From NCBI GenBank assembly GCA_041656735.1, contig JBBACY010000007.1, forward strand, positions 37,963 through 101,962: a stretch of DNA of 64,000 nucleotides, read 5' to 3'. The position numbers and the translations under genes were made by a program. Under the pieces are notes generated by a model, which saw only the letters and a list, made by a program, of their open reading frames with translations, did not search any database and was not told the origin of the DNA. Shown piece by piece: positions 17,748-27,608 of the stretch. Position 1 is the first letter of the stretch, and each line of letters starts with the position of its first letter. Source of the DNA: Perlabentimonas sp041656735. Its GTDB lineage: Bacteria; Bacteroidota; Bacteroidia; Bacteroidales; Tenuifilaceae.

Positions 17748-20700
17748 TTACTGCTGGTCTTTAACCATTCTGAATACTTTGCTCTCACCATTTTGCGTAT
17801 AGAGTTTGAGCAGGTAAACTCCAGCTGGTAGGTTCTGCGTATTTATTCTATTTATACCCTCAAGGTTAACATCCATAACCTTTTGTCCAGATATACTGGT
17901 TATAACCACTCTTGTAACGAGTTCCGAATCCGAAATTTTTATCTCGTTACTAAATGGGTTGGGGTATAATTTTACGGAAAGGATTCCATCTTCAGCAATG
18001 CCCAATGGGACCATTACAATGTTTACGCTAACATCCTTGTCGTTAACTGTGAAGTTACCATCAAAAGTGTTATACTCCGCAACTACAGCCTGAAAATTAA
18101 AGTCGCCTTTAGGGGTAGAAAGGACGGCTACGCCTTCTTCATTGGTAACAATTGGGTCGAATTCCGCAACCGAAATTTTAACATTAACTATTGGATTTCC
18201 ACCTTTGCTTTCTACTTTGAACATAACGTTGTAGTGGGGTATGGTTTCTATGGTTACAGCAATGACGTTGCTTTCGCCTTGGCACGAGCCTTTGGTTACT
18301 AAAACACTATATTCACCAATAGCGGTAGCTTCGAATGATGCAGTATTGGCACCGGGAATAGGAGTGCCATCTGCAATCCATTGGTAAGCATCGGCATCGG
18401 CAATGTCAACGGTAAACGTAACGCTTATGCTCTCTCCTTCGATCCACTCAAGGGGATCAGCGGTGCTAATGATTGGCTCAGGTCGATCGATTTGAATAAT
18501 TTCTAGCTCGTTGCTAAGACCAGAGCAACCATTTTCAGTAACCTCTAAAGAATAGATTCCAATTGTGGTAGCGGTGTATGAGGATTCATTTGCTCCAGTA
18601 ATTACTTCATTGTTTTTAAACCACTGGTAGTTTTCGGCACCAGAAATGTTTGACGTAAACTCTACGTTAATATCATCGCCTGTGCAAATACTAAGATTGT
18701 CAATTGTTGAAATAACTGGCTCAGGTATTGGGTTCACCGTAACCACTACCTCATCGGTTGCTGAGCAGCCCGTAGTTGTATTAGTACCCGTAACGGTATA
18801 GGTTGTCGATTCGGTTATTATGAATGGCACACCGTCAACAACGGAATTATCCCACTCGTAGCTTGTGGCATTACCCGTAGCGGTTAGGGTAATGGTTTCG
18901 CCATTACAAGCCTGAAAATCTTCAGGGGCTGTTACAACTGGTAGAGGATTAACAACAACCTCAAGTGCATTGCTAAGTCCAGAGCAACCATTTTCAGTAA
19001 CCTCTACCGAGTAGTTTCCACTTTCGGTAGTGATGTATGTGGATTGATTTGCTCCATTAATCAGTACGTTATCTTTAAACCACTGGTAGGCATCGGCATT
19101 TTGAATATTTGACGTAAACTCTACGCTAATAAGGTCGCCCGAGCAGAAAACTATGTTGTCAATGGTTGAGATAACAGGCTGAGGTATTGGATTCACCGTT
19201 ACTTCTAAATCGGTATACTTCTCACCGCATCCTTTGAAACCATTAGCAGTTGCTCTAATGGTAAAGTCAGCATCAATATTGGTAACTTTTCCGGTTGAAG
19301 GTTCAACCACTGCTGTGCCACTTTCAATTGAGTATACAATTGATTCTGCATCATCGGCAGTGGCAACGTATGTTTCAGTTGTTCCTGAACAAAGCGTTGT
19401 AGCTCCGCTAGTGAAGGTTGGAATGCCAACATTTGGTGTAACGGTTAGGGTAATTTCTGCGCTCTCGGCGGAGCAACCAGCGGTATTCATGCCCACTGCC
19501 TTTACCCGCATGCCATCAGCAGGTTCAGTAATGGTTAATGTGTTAGTCGAGCTAAAGTCACCTTGTGGAACATCGTTGATGTAGAATTGGTAGCTGAATC
19601 CGACTGAAGTACTAAAGACTACTTCAGTGCCTTCGCAAACATTATTGCTCGGGCTTACATCAAAAGTAAACGACGGAGCGGAATAATTCGATGATAGATT
19701 TACAGATGAGCCAACTGCGCAACCATACTTATCGGTAACGATGTATGAATACGAACCTATGGTTAGGTCAAATTGATCTTTATCTCCAATTGTCAGCCCG
19801 GTGCCATCGGTAGTGGCCCATTCGTAATTATAAGGTTGCGACCATCCGTTTACAGTGAGTTGTATTGAACCATTGCTGTCTGCAGGGCAGGTGGTTTTTG
19901 TGACTGTTTGAGCTACTCCAAGTGCAAAATCAGGCTCCCCAATGAGAACAGGCATAAGTGTAATCTCAATATCATCGATGGTATCACTAGGGGTTCCCAT
20001 ATCGTCAGTAAGCGTTACAGAATAGTGACCAACACTTAGGTTTGTTGCGGTTAGCACATCTGTTTGTTCGTTGCTCCAAACTATAGATATACCACCAGTA
20101 ATATTTTCAAAGTCAACCGTTGCAGTGCCATCATTGCCTCCTTTGCATTTAGGGTTTGTGGTTTGTGTAATTATAGCATTAAAGAGTTTTTTATCGCCAA
20201 TGTTAAAACTTGTGTCTGTTTTACATCCACTTGTGTCTTGAAGGCTCAGAATATAGGTACCTCCTCTTATGCCAGCTAAACTTTGATCGGTAGATGTAAA
20301 CCCATTGGGCCCTTTCCAGCTACAAGTGTAGGGGGCAACGCCATTGTTAATTATAAGATTAACGGAGCCATCAGGATTTAGTGGGTTTGAACTAGCGTTA
20401 TTGGTTACAATGCTTCCTCCAAAGTTAATTTCAGCGGGTTGTAAAATTTCAAAACTTTCTGTAGCTATGCAGCCATTAGCATCGGTTACCGTAACTATAT
20501 ATGTTCCGGCTGTTAGTGTACTTTGATTTTGAGCATTGGGAACAAGACCATAACCGTTGGGCGTATCCCAGAAGTATGTGTAGTCGCCAACCCCACCCAA
20601 AACGGATAAGCTAATCTCACCATTCTCATTGCCATAGCAGCCTGTAACATTTATAACCGTTTCGTTAATTACTATGGGTTCAGGTGCTACAAGGTGATAA

Positions 20701-22358
20701 AATTTAGTAACAGTCCGGCTCAGGGCATCAGTAACCACAAATCTGTATACTCCACTTTCAAGGTCAGCAAAGTTAAGAGTACCTGTGTATGTTCCATCTC
20801 CAATTATTGCACCGTTTACCTTGCTTAACTCGTATGTGTAGGGTTCTTGTCCACCGCCAAATACTTCGAGCCTAAGGGCTCCATCGTTTGCATCGCTGCA
20901 TGTAATCTCGGAAATTGTTGGTAGGATATGAATGTTGATGTGTTTGGCTAGGAAACCATCTGAGGTACCTGTTGTATTCTCAAACTCATCAGATCCAAAA
21001 GAGATTAAAGGTGAGAGGAAATAGCCTCCAATTATTGAGTTTCCTTCGGGAGTAAGTTTGGTAACGTCTGTTTCGTCATCTTTTGAGCCCCCAAGTGACA
21101 CGCTACTAAGTGGTATTCCGTCTGTGGAATAGTTAATGAGAAAACCATCTTGAAAGCCCTGGCTTACTAAGGTGTCCTGTGTTGGTATAGATTCTCCTAT
21201 TAATGTAGTCCCACTAAAATAACCCGAAGAACTTAGAACGCTATTTTTTGCGTTAAGAGAAAGAACTTTGTCGTTACCAGTACCTCCAACTTGTTTTAAC
21301 CAAATAATATCTCCATTATAGTTATATTTAGCAATAAATCCATCGTAAGCACCGCGTGTGGTAACTGAATATGGATCTAAACCAGTTGAGTTATTGAAAA
21401 GGGCGACTAAATTGAAAGTACCAGATGCATAAATACCAGAGGGATCAGTACAGATGGTGTTTCCAGGAGATACAACTGAAGCATTGGTAATTGTCCTAAT
21501 CCAGTTAGTTGTCCCATTTTGAGAAAAACTTATTAAAAACTGATCTTGAGTGCCAGATAGATTTGCTGTTACCTCAATGGCATCAACAATCATAGATTTT
21601 CTAAAAGCTCCTGATGCTATAATATCTTGATTATAACCTATTGATAATCCTCCATCAATTCTTGTAGCTCCTCCGTCACCACCCTTTAGGTGTTTTACCC
21701 AGTCAATTTGACCATCTGGTAAATATTTTACCAAATAACCCTCACTCCAGGTGTAAGACGAACTATAATCTAAAGTTATAGTTGGAGAAAAGGTTATTGT
21801 ACCCCCTCGCCAAAAGCCACCTACATAAATATTTCCATTATCATCAATTACTGCATCATAACTTCTATTCCTGGTTGCTGATTGCCCAACCTGCCATGCA
21901 AAGATAAGGTTACCATTGCCATCATATTTAGCAATAAAACCATCATTGTCACCCGCACTAATTAAATCTACGTTATCAGCAGGATTTTGGCTGTAGAATG
22001 TACATATTCCGTCAAAAGCGCCTATAACATAAAAGTTTCCTTCAGTATCAATAGTTGATCCGTTTATTGTACCTATTGTTCCTCCAATTTTATTTGCCCA
22101 GATCAAGTTACCTCCTTGAACTTTAGCTACAAATGCAGCATTTGTAGTGGAATTTAATACAATGCTTGAATTTGAGAAATTCAGATTACCAGAGAACTGC
22201 CCTGCTATAAATTGGGCATCAAAAAAATATTCGACAGTATTTATTTCGGTATTGCCATCCCCACTTAAGTGCAGAGCAAAATCCCAATTGCTTCCAGAAG
22301 TCCTAGTCACTTGGAATGCAATACAGAAAAAAATTAATGAAAATAGAAGTATTTTCAT
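17748..22358 (-). CDS. Giant T9SS-secreted adhesin-like protein: propeller repeats, SprB-like and Ig-like modules, type A sorting domain
   Basis: About 1536 residues from the ATG at 22358, which starts a classical signal peptide (MKILLFSLIFFCIAFQ); in-frame ATGs at 22394 and 22457 would add a non-signal extension. Residues about 20-480: repeated strands of SBBP type (DGFIAKYDGNGNLIFAWQVG). About 480-850: SprB-type repeats (YTYFWDTPNGYG, TAGTYIVTVTDANGC, GGTYILSLQDTSGC). About 900-1390: alternating Ig-like modules (YQWFKNNEVITGANESSY) and VVTAPEDFQACNGE modules. Then a carboxypeptidase-regulatory-like domain and a C-terminal T9SS type A sorting domain (LYPNPFSNEI ... LPAGVYLLKLYTQNG). The expected site is the cell surface or medium after type IX export. 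SprB repeats occur in gliding adhesins. Ligand unknown. Confidence 0.88.
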   Translation of the reverse strand: MKILLFSLIFFCIAFQVTRTSGSNWDFALHLSGDGNTEINTVEYFFDAQFIAGQFSGNLNFSNSSIVLNSTTNAAFVAKVQGGNLIWANKIGGTIGTINGSTIDTEGNFYVIGAFDGICTFYSQNPADNVDLISAGDNDGFIAKYDGNGNLIFAWQVGQSATRNRSYDAVIDDNGNIYVGGFWRGGTITFSPTITLDYSSSYTWSEGYLVKYLPDGQIDWVKHLKGGDGGATRIDGGLSIGYNQDIIASGAFRKSMIVDAIEVTANLSGTQDQFLISFSQNGTTNWIRTITNASVVSPGNTICTDPSGIYASGTFNLVALFNNSTGLDPYSVTTRGAYDGFIAKYNYNGDIIWLKQVGGTGNDKVLSLNAKNSVLSSSGYFSGTTLIGESIPTQDTLVSQGFQDGFLINYSTDGIPLSSVSLGGSKDDETDVTKLTPEGNSIIGGYFLSPLISFGSDEFENTTGTSDGFLAKHINIHILPTISEITCSDANDGALRLEVFGGGQEPYTYELSKVNGAIIGDGTYTGTLNFADLESGVYRFVVTDALSRTVTKFYHLVAPEPIVINETVINVTGCYGNENGEISLSVLGGVGDYTYFWDTPNGYGLVPNAQNQSTLTAGTYIVTVTDANGCIATESFEILQPAEINFGGSIVTNNASSNPLNPDGSVNLIINNGVAPYTCSWKGPNGFTSTDQSLAGIRGGTYILSLQDTSGCKTDTSFNIGDKKLFNAIITQTTNPKCKGGNDGTATVDFENITGGISIVWSNEQTDVLTATNLSVGHYSVTLTDDMGTPSDTIDDIEITLMPVLIGEPDFALGVAQTVTKTTCPADSNGSIQLTVNGWSQPYNYEWATTDGTGLTIGDKDQFDLTIGSYSYIVTDKYGCAVGSSVNLSSNYSAPSFTFDVSPSNNVCEGTEVVFSTSVGFSYQFYINDVPQGDFSSTNTLTITEPADGMRVKAVGMNTAGCSAESAEITLTVTPNVGIPTFTSGATTLCSGTTETYVATADDAESIVYSIESGTAVVEPSTGKVTNIDADFTIRATANGFKGCGEKYTDLEVTVNPIPQPVISTIDNIVFCSGDLISVEFTSNIQNADAYQWFKDNVLINGANQSTYITTESGNYSVEVTENGCSGLSNALEVVVNPLPVVTAPEDFQACNGETITLTATGNATSYEWDNSVVDGVPFIITESTTYTVTGTNTTTGCSATDEVVVTVNPIPEPVISTIDNLSICTGDDINVEFTSNISGAENYQWFKNNEVITGANESSYTATTIGIYSLEVTENGCSGLSNELEIIQIDRPEPIISTADPLEWIEGESISVTFTVDIADADAYQWIADGTPIPGANTASFEATAIGEYSVLVTKGSCQGESNVIAVTIETIPHYNVMFKVESKGGNPIVNVKISVAEFDPIVTNEEGVAVLSTPKGDFNFQAVVAEYNTFDGNFTVNDKDVSVNIVMVPLGIAEDGILSVKLYPNPFSNEIKISDSELVTRVVITSISGQKVMDVNLEGINRINTQNLPAGVYLLKLYTQNGESKVFRMVKDQQ
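18480..19200 (-). repeat. Duplicated Ig-like module visible at DNA level
   Basis: Within the adhesin gene, the segment around 18511-18630 is nearly identical to that around 18971-19090 (shared blocks such as CAGAGCAACCATTTTCAGTA and TTAAACCACTGGTAG), indicating a recent duplication of an Ig module about 460 bases apart. Recombination could change repeat number. Confidence 0.75.
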
Positions 22359-22654
22359 TATTCTGTTTTTAGTAGTTTTTATTTGTACTATCATTTTTTC
22401 TATGTTACTTTTGATATGTGAATAATAAATGTAAAGTAAACTCATTACGCATATCAAAGGTAACGAATTTTATCTTAAGTTGTTATTGTTCAAAATAGTT
22501 CAAGTATTGCGCAAAACCAGCCGCCTGACATGCAGTAGGTTACGGCTAGTTTAGGGTTGGCTTCAATATATGCTTTATTGAACAGATTTGACTGTTAGTA
22601 GCCTAAAAAAGGCAGGGAGTCAAAAGTTTTATAACTTTCATCAATTTATTTAAT

Positions 22655-23584
22655 ATGCCTCATCCAAATACAATAATTCACATTGGTTTTCCTAAGACAG
22701 CTACAACTTGGTTTCAGTATAATTTTTTTCCTTATGTTTCTAATGCTTTTTTTCTGCCAAGAGCAGAAATTTTAAGGCCTTTAGTTTTAAGTCAGAATCC
22801 ACTGCTGTTTTCAGGTGAAGAAGTAAAGAAGGTAATAAATAAGCAATTTACACAAAACCAGAAAGAATTATTTATACTTTCCGATGAAGGATTCCTAGCC
22901 CGTAATTTTTTTCAAATAAAGGATTTTGCGTATAGGATTAAGAGTCTAGTTGAGAATCCTCAGATTGTTATCTTTATTCGAAATCAGAAAACTATGTTAT
23001 CATCAATGTATTCGCAGTATTTAAAGTCAAATGGGGGGACTTATAATTTAAAATATTACTTGTTTGGACATCCTAGGGTTACTAAATGGACTAATGCAAC
23101 ATCTTTTGATAATATGTCCCTACTTAAATATGATGTAATTATTCAGTTTTATAAAGAACTTTTTGGTAAATCCAACATTCACATATTTTTATACGAGGAC
23201 TTTATTAAGGATCCAAAAAAGTTTTGTGAAAAATTTTCAAAAAAATTTAATTTTCAAATTGATCTAAACAAATTATCCTACGGGAAAAAAAATGAGGGGA
23301 TTAGAAGTGGCTTGATTTTTTTACAAAGATTTTTAAATAGCTTCACAGCAGGGCCTAAGTATGAAAAACATTACATTTGGCATATACCTTATATGCTATC
23401 TATTTCATTTAGAACGATTAAAATTCTTAATCGATTCAAAATTTTTGGGAATTCGATTAAAATTCATAATCATCTTTCAAAAAAGGATTATAATACTGTC
23501 TTAGACTATTATAGGGAGACAAATAGAAATCTTATAATAAAGCACAATATTAAAGGTATAGAAGAGCACAAATACCCCATTTAA
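22655..23584 (+). CDS. Sulfotransferase-domain protein
   Basis: 309 residues. The N-terminal IIHIGFPKTATTWFQYNFFP is the PAPS 5'-phosphosulfate loop of the sulfotransferase fold, and VIFIRNQKTMLSSMYSQYLK carries the Arg/Ser 3'-phosphate binding signature; the YEDFIKDPKKFCEKFSKKF segment is also typical. Likely transfers sulfate from PAPS to a sugar of a surface polysaccharide, cytosolic or membrane-associated. First gene of an AT-rich cassette, 10 bases before a glycosyltransferase. PAPS-synthesis genes are absent from the window. Acceptor unknown. Confidence 0.82.
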   Translation: MPHPNTIIHIGFPKTATTWFQYNFFPYVSNAFFLPRAEILRPLVLSQNPLLFSGEEVKKVINKQFTQNQKELFILSDEGFLARNFFQIKDFAYRIKSLVENPQIVIFIRNQKTMLSSMYSQYLKSNGGTYNLKYYLFGHPRVTKWTNATSFDNMSLLKYDVIIQFYKELFGKSNIHIFLYEDFIKDPKKFCEKFSKKFNFQIDLNKLSYGKKNEGIRSGLIFLQRFLNSFTAGPKYEKHYIWHIPYMLSISFRTIKILNRFKIFGNSIKIHNHLSKKDYNTVLDYYRETNRNLIIKHNIKGIEEHKYPI

Positions 23585-23594
23585 ATATAATATA

Positions 23595-24740
23595 TTGAAA
23601 CATCATTGGTTAATATTCACATCATTTCTTCCACCTTTTAGAGCAGGGGCTGGAGAAAATGCCCAAAACTTTGCTGGTTTTTTAAGATCAATAAACAAAG
23701 AAGTAAGAACTATTTCATTCACTAATTATAAACCTGAAGAAACCAATCATTACGATATTAGAATCCGTTTAAGGAAAAAGGGGGTTATTAATAATGCTCT
23801 TTTTAAAATATCATTCATTATTAAAGCATTGCCTGCAATATACAAAACTAATATTGTCTACATTATTGGTTCCTTTTCAAATTTTTTAATTGTTATTTTT
23901 ATTTCTTGGATTTTAAATAAAAAAATAATCTTCAGTTCTACTTTACTAAATGCAGATGATGTTGAGTCTTTAACCAGTGCTGGCTCATATATAAAACGTA
24001 AACTTAGGTACAATTTGCTGGGGAAAATTTCATTGTACATTGCTATTAACAAAGAATTTGAAAAACGGTGGATTGATAAATACAAGCATCATAAAACTAA
24101 AATTTTGACTACTCCTCAGGGAGTTGATATACAAAAGTATTCACCATTGGTGGCTAAAAATAAACTACATGTTAAATCATGTTTGGGTATATCGAATAAG
24201 GTTCCCATAATATTAAGTGTTGGCAATTTAACTTTAAGAAAGGGTTACGATAAGATATTTAGAGTATTAAGCAGTATTAAAAAGGATTTTATTTATATTA
24301 TTTTGGGGGAGTTGGATTCCTCCTCCAAATTTTATTTTTGGAATAAGAACAATGATATTACAGATCACCATATGGGAGGAAAAAAATTACTAGGAGACAA
24401 GATACTATTTATGGGATACCAGAATAATCCGCACTATTTTTATCAGATTGCAGATATTTTTCTGTCATTTTCCCAGCAAGAGGGACTTCCAAATTCTTTC
24501 TTAGAGGCTATGTCAAGCGGTGTGCCAATTATAAGTAGAAAGATGGAAGGAGTTGACAACTGGCCATTATTTGATAATGCTTACTTTTGCGAGGAAACGA
24601 ATGATTTTAAGCGGCAGATTGAAAAACTTCTTGATTCTCAGGCTGAAAGGGAAGCTATAGGAGTTAAATCAAGGATGATTGCAGTGGAAAGTTTCTCGTT
24701 TGAGAGGTTATACAATAAAATTATAGAAGGACTATACTAA
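23595..24740 (+). CDS. GT4-type glycosyltransferase (TTG start)
   Basis: 381 residues, GT-B fold. N-terminal SFLPPFRAGAGENAQNFAGFL is the Gly-rich acceptor-side loop; the C-terminal half has ILSVGNLTLRKGYDKIFRVL and SFSQQEGLPNSFLEAMSSGVPII, the EX7E nucleotide-sugar motif of GT4. The frame has no upstream ATG after the sulfotransferase stop; TTG at 23595 is the only start that keeps the first beta strand. Similar throughout to the next gene, with shared TPQGVD, RKGY and EGxPN motifs, so the two are tandem paralogues. Donor and acceptor sugars unknown. Confidence 0.85.
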   Translation: MKHHWLIFTSFLPPFRAGAGENAQNFAGFLRSINKEVRTISFTNYKPEETNHYDIRIRLRKKGVINNALFKISFIIKALPAIYKTNIVYIIGSFSNFLIVIFISWILNKKIIFSSTLLNADDVESLTSAGSYIKRKLRYNLLGKISLYIAINKEFEKRWIDKYKHHKTKILTTPQGVDIQKYSPLVAKNKLHVKSCLGISNKVPIILSVGNLTLRKGYDKIFRVLSSIKKDFIYIILGELDSSSKFYFWNKNNDITDHHMGGKKLLGDKILFMGYQNNPHYFYQIADIFLSFSQQEGLPNSFLEAMSSGVPIISRKMEGVDNWPLFDNAYFCEETNDFKRQIEKLLDSQAEREAIGVKSRMIAVESFSFERLYNKIIEGLY

Positions 24741-24750
24741 GTATATTAAA

Positions 24751-25908
24751 ATGAGGATTATTATATGTTGCTCCTTTTTTCCCCCAATAATTTCAGGGGA
24801 TGGAAACAGTGCTTATACACTTGCACAGGAATTAAGTAAGTTGGGTAACCGCATAACAATCCTTAGTTTAAATCCGAATAATGTATATCCTCCTAAATCT
24901 ATAGTTAATCATATAGAGATTATTCGATCTTATTATTTAAAAAATAGTTTTTTTAATAAACTTCAATCAAGATATTTTTATGTAAAAAATCTTTTATTTA
25001 TTATAAATGAATGTGATTTGATTATAGTATATGGTCGTATGCTAGGCTTTTGGTTGATCTTACTAGTAGGATTGTTTTATAAAAAAAAGCTCGTATACAG
25101 ATCTACACTAATAGGGTTAGATGACAGTTTAACATTAAAAAGAAAACATCCTATATTTTTTAGATTACTCCTTAAAAAAATTGACTTTTACTTTGCTATT
25201 AATTTAGCGCTAAAGGATATGTGGGTAAAATCGGGATTATTGCCATCAAAAGTATTTGCTAGCCCTCAGGGTGTTGATCTAACTGTTTTCAAGCCGTGTT
25301 TTGATGATAATCTAAAATCCACAATAAAAGAGAGAGAAAACCTGCCCAAAAACATACCAACAATTTGCAGTATTGGGGACTTATGCATAAGAAAAGGATA
25401 TTTTGAAGTATCTGATGTCTTGAGTAAAATAGATTTGGATTATAATTGGATTATTCTCGGTTCAGATGAGCCTAATCCCTATTTATGGGGGAGTAAGGCT
25501 AATGGAGAAGAGATATATTCTGTGAAAAAGTACCTGATAAATAACAATAAAACGAAGCTGAAACTAATAGGTCAAAAACAAAACCCGGAAGATTATCTTG
25601 TAGCGAGTGATATATTCATTCATTTTGCAAAAGCGGAAGGAACACCAAATGTTGTTTTACAAGCGATGGCCTGTGGGTTGCCGTGTATTGTTAAACCTAT
25701 TGAGGCTATAGTTTCTCTAGGTCTTAAAAATAATATTCATTGCTTTTTTGCTGAAACACCCAATGAGATAAGTGAAAAAATTATTTTTCTTCTTTTAAAT
25801 TTTGAAAAGAGACGTGAACTTGGGCATAATGCACGCATATTTGCTGAGGAACATTTTAATGCTACTTTAATAGCAGAAAAATTCATCCGTTTTATACTCA
25901 ATTCTTAA
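24751..25908 (+). CDS. GT4-type glycosyltransferase, paralogue of the preceding gene
   Basis: 385 residues. CSFFPPIISGDGNSAYTLAQ is the N-terminal loop, SPQGVDLTVFKP links the two Rossmann domains, and AEGTPNVVLQAMACGLPCIV is the nucleotide-sugar motif, with the second acidic residue of EX7E replaced by Gln (E-G-T-P-N-V-V-L-Q). That replacement is unusual and may alter catalysis. Ten bases after the previous gene and three before the next, so one transcript is likely. Involved in an unidentified surface glycan. Confidence 0.83.
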   Translation: MRIIICCSFFPPIISGDGNSAYTLAQELSKLGNRITILSLNPNNVYPPKSIVNHIEIIRSYYLKNSFFNKLQSRYFYVKNLLFIINECDLIIVYGRMLGFWLILLVGLFYKKKLVYRSTLIGLDDSLTLKRKHPIFFRLLLKKIDFYFAINLALKDMWVKSGLLPSKVFASPQGVDLTVFKPCFDDNLKSTIKERENLPKNIPTICSIGDLCIRKGYFEVSDVLSKIDLDYNWIILGSDEPNPYLWGSKANGEEIYSVKKYLINNNKTKLKLIGQKQNPEDYLVASDIFIHFAKAEGTPNVVLQAMACGLPCIVKPIEAIVSLGLKNNIHCFFAETPNEISEKIIFLLLNFEKRRELGHNARIFAEEHFNATLIAEKFIRFILNS

Positions 25909-25911
25909 ATT

Positions 25912-26985
25912 ATGAAGATTTATGCTGTTCATCTTTTAAATGATTTTAGTGGAAGCCCTAAGATTCTTTCACAATTAATTAAGATATGGATTCAGCATAG
26001 CCATCAGGTTGTTGTTTATACAAACATTAAACGTGTAGGTTTCCTTTCAAATATACAGGATGTTGCCTACTGTAATGTGCGTTATAGGTTTTACAATAAT
26101 TCATTTGTGAGGCTTTTAGTTTACTTTTTAAATCAGATAAATTTATTTTGTAGAATTTGTTGGGGAGCAAAAAAAAATGAAATTATTTATGTTAATACCG
26201 TTCTACCTTTTGCTGCAGCTCTTGCAGGTAAGTTAAAGGGCTGCAGGGTAATATACCATATTCACGAGACGTCAGTTAATCCAAAATTATTTAAAAAATT
26301 CTTATTTAAAATTGCTAGAATAACAGCCAGCGATACAATTTATGTGTCTGAGTTTCTTATGCAGCAAGAACATAAGGGTGAGGGGCGATGCCATGTTGTT
26401 TACAATGCGCTTGAAAAGAGTTTTGTTGAAAGTGCACTGGAGTTTAAAAAGTTAATATGCGAGTATAGTAATGTTTTGATGGTCTCGTCATTAAAATATT
26501 ATAAAGGCCTTGATCAGTTTATTACTCTAGCAAGTGATAACCCATATTTTAAGTTCCGTTTAGTTTTAAATACATCTAAACAGCAGGTTAAAGATTTTGC
26601 TAAAACTATCCTACAATCAAATATTGAAGTGTATGGGCCCTCGTCAAATCTTAACAAACATTATCAATGGGCCGATTTAGTTGTAAACCTATCGCATAGT
26701 GACAACTGTATTGAGGCCTTTGGTCTAACCGTACTAGAAGGTATGGCGTATGGTTTACCAGCAATAGTACCTCAAGTTGGCGGAATCACAGAAATTATTG
26801 AACATGATGTAAATGGTTATCAAGTTGATTCTAAAGATAGACAAGAACTTAGCGATTGCTTAAATTTACTGCTAACAGACAGGGAGATTTATAGAAGAAT
26901 GTCTGAAAACGCATTGAATAAGGTACGCTTTTTTAATGAGGAAACTTTTATAAAGCAAAATTTAGAGATAGTTGGTGGCTTTTAA
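25912..26985 (+). CDS. GT4-type glycosyltransferase
   Basis: 357 residues with a different N-terminus from the previous two (MKIYAVHLLNDFSGSPKILSQL). C-terminal domain has NLSHSDNCIEAFGLTVLEGMAYGLPAIVPQVGGITE, read in parts: EAFGLTVLEGMAYG is the EX7E motif of GT4 retaining enzymes. Last gene of the cassette; its TAA overlaps the stop codon of the convergent deacetylase in the tetranucleotide TTAA. Sugar specificity cannot be inferred. Confidence 0.87.
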   Translation: MKIYAVHLLNDFSGSPKILSQLIKIWIQHSHQVVVYTNIKRVGFLSNIQDVAYCNVRYRFYNNSFVRLLVYFLNQINLFCRICWGAKKNEIIYVNTVLPFAAALAGKLKGCRVIYHIHETSVNPKLFKKFLFKIARITASDTIYVSEFLMQQEHKGEGRCHVVYNALEKSFVESALEFKKLICEYSNVLMVSSLKYYKGLDQFITLASDNPYFKFRLVLNTSKQQVKDFAKTILQSNIEVYGPSSNLNKHYQWADLVVNLSHSDNCIEAFGLTVLEGMAYGLPAIVPQVGGITEIIEHDVNGYQVDSKDRQELSDCLNLLLTDREIYRRMSENALNKVRFFNEETFIKQNLEIVGGF

Positions 26986-27593
26986 TCCACCTCCCCAAAC
27001 CCCCACCCCCTTCTCTTCACCTCCTCAAGCACCCTAACCAATGCGTGCCGCATATTTTTTTCGGCCTTTATTGAGTCGTGGAAAACGATAATGGCGCCGG
27101 GATGTAGGTTACTAAGAACAATTTTGGCGCATCGCTTGGGGGTTACCCAGCGACTGTAGTCCATGCTTAGCAGGCTCCACATAACTATTTTGTAGCGTTG
27201 TTTTAGTATGCGTACCTGGTTGGGCTTAATACGGCCGTAGGGTGGGCGGAAAAGGTTGCTGTTTAGTATGTCGTTGGCCAAATCAACATCTTGCACATAC
27301 TGGCCAGTGGGCGTAGCCCATCCCTTTAAATGGCTATAGCTGTGGTTCCCCACAGCGTGCCCCTCGTCAATAATTCGTTGAAAGATGTCGGGGTGCATCT
27401 CCGCTTTTTTGCCAAGGCAAAAAAATGTGGCCTTGGCCTCGTATTTTTTTAGCGTATCAAGTACCCAAGGGGTTACTCCTTGCGTGGGACCATCGTCAAA
27501 AGTTAAGTAAATGGTGCTATCTTTTGCTGGAATCCGCCACAATAAACGGGGGAAGAAAAATGTGAAGAATTTGGGTGGACTTAGATTTATCAT
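26982..27593 (-). CDS. Polysaccharide deacetylase (NodB/CE4)
   Basis: 203 residues, almost only the NodB domain. Motif 1 TFDDGP (catalytic base and metal Asp), motif 2 HSYSH (metal His pair), motif 3 RPPYGR, motif 4 around WSLLSMDYSRW and motif 5 IIVFHDS (catalytic His) are all present. Expected reaction is removal of N- or O-acetyl groups from a glycan such as peptidoglycan or a surface polysaccharide. No clear cleavable signal peptide, although residues 8-20 are hydrophobic. Base composition resembles the flanking chromosome rather than the AT-rich cassette it faces. It follows the DUF2723 gene by 15 bases on the same strand. Confidence 0.92.
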   Translation of the reverse strand: MINLSPPKFFTFFFPRLLWRIPAKDSTIYLTFDDGPTQGVTPWVLDTLKKYEAKATFFCLGKKAEMHPDIFQRIIDEGHAVGNHSYSHLKGWATPTGQYVQDVDLANDILNSNLFRPPYGRIKPNQVRILKQRYKIVMWSLLSMDYSRWVTPKRCAKIVLSNLHPGAIIVFHDSIKAEKNMRHALVRVLEEVKRRGWGFGEVD

Positions 27594-27608
27594 ACCATTT
27601 ACTAAACT

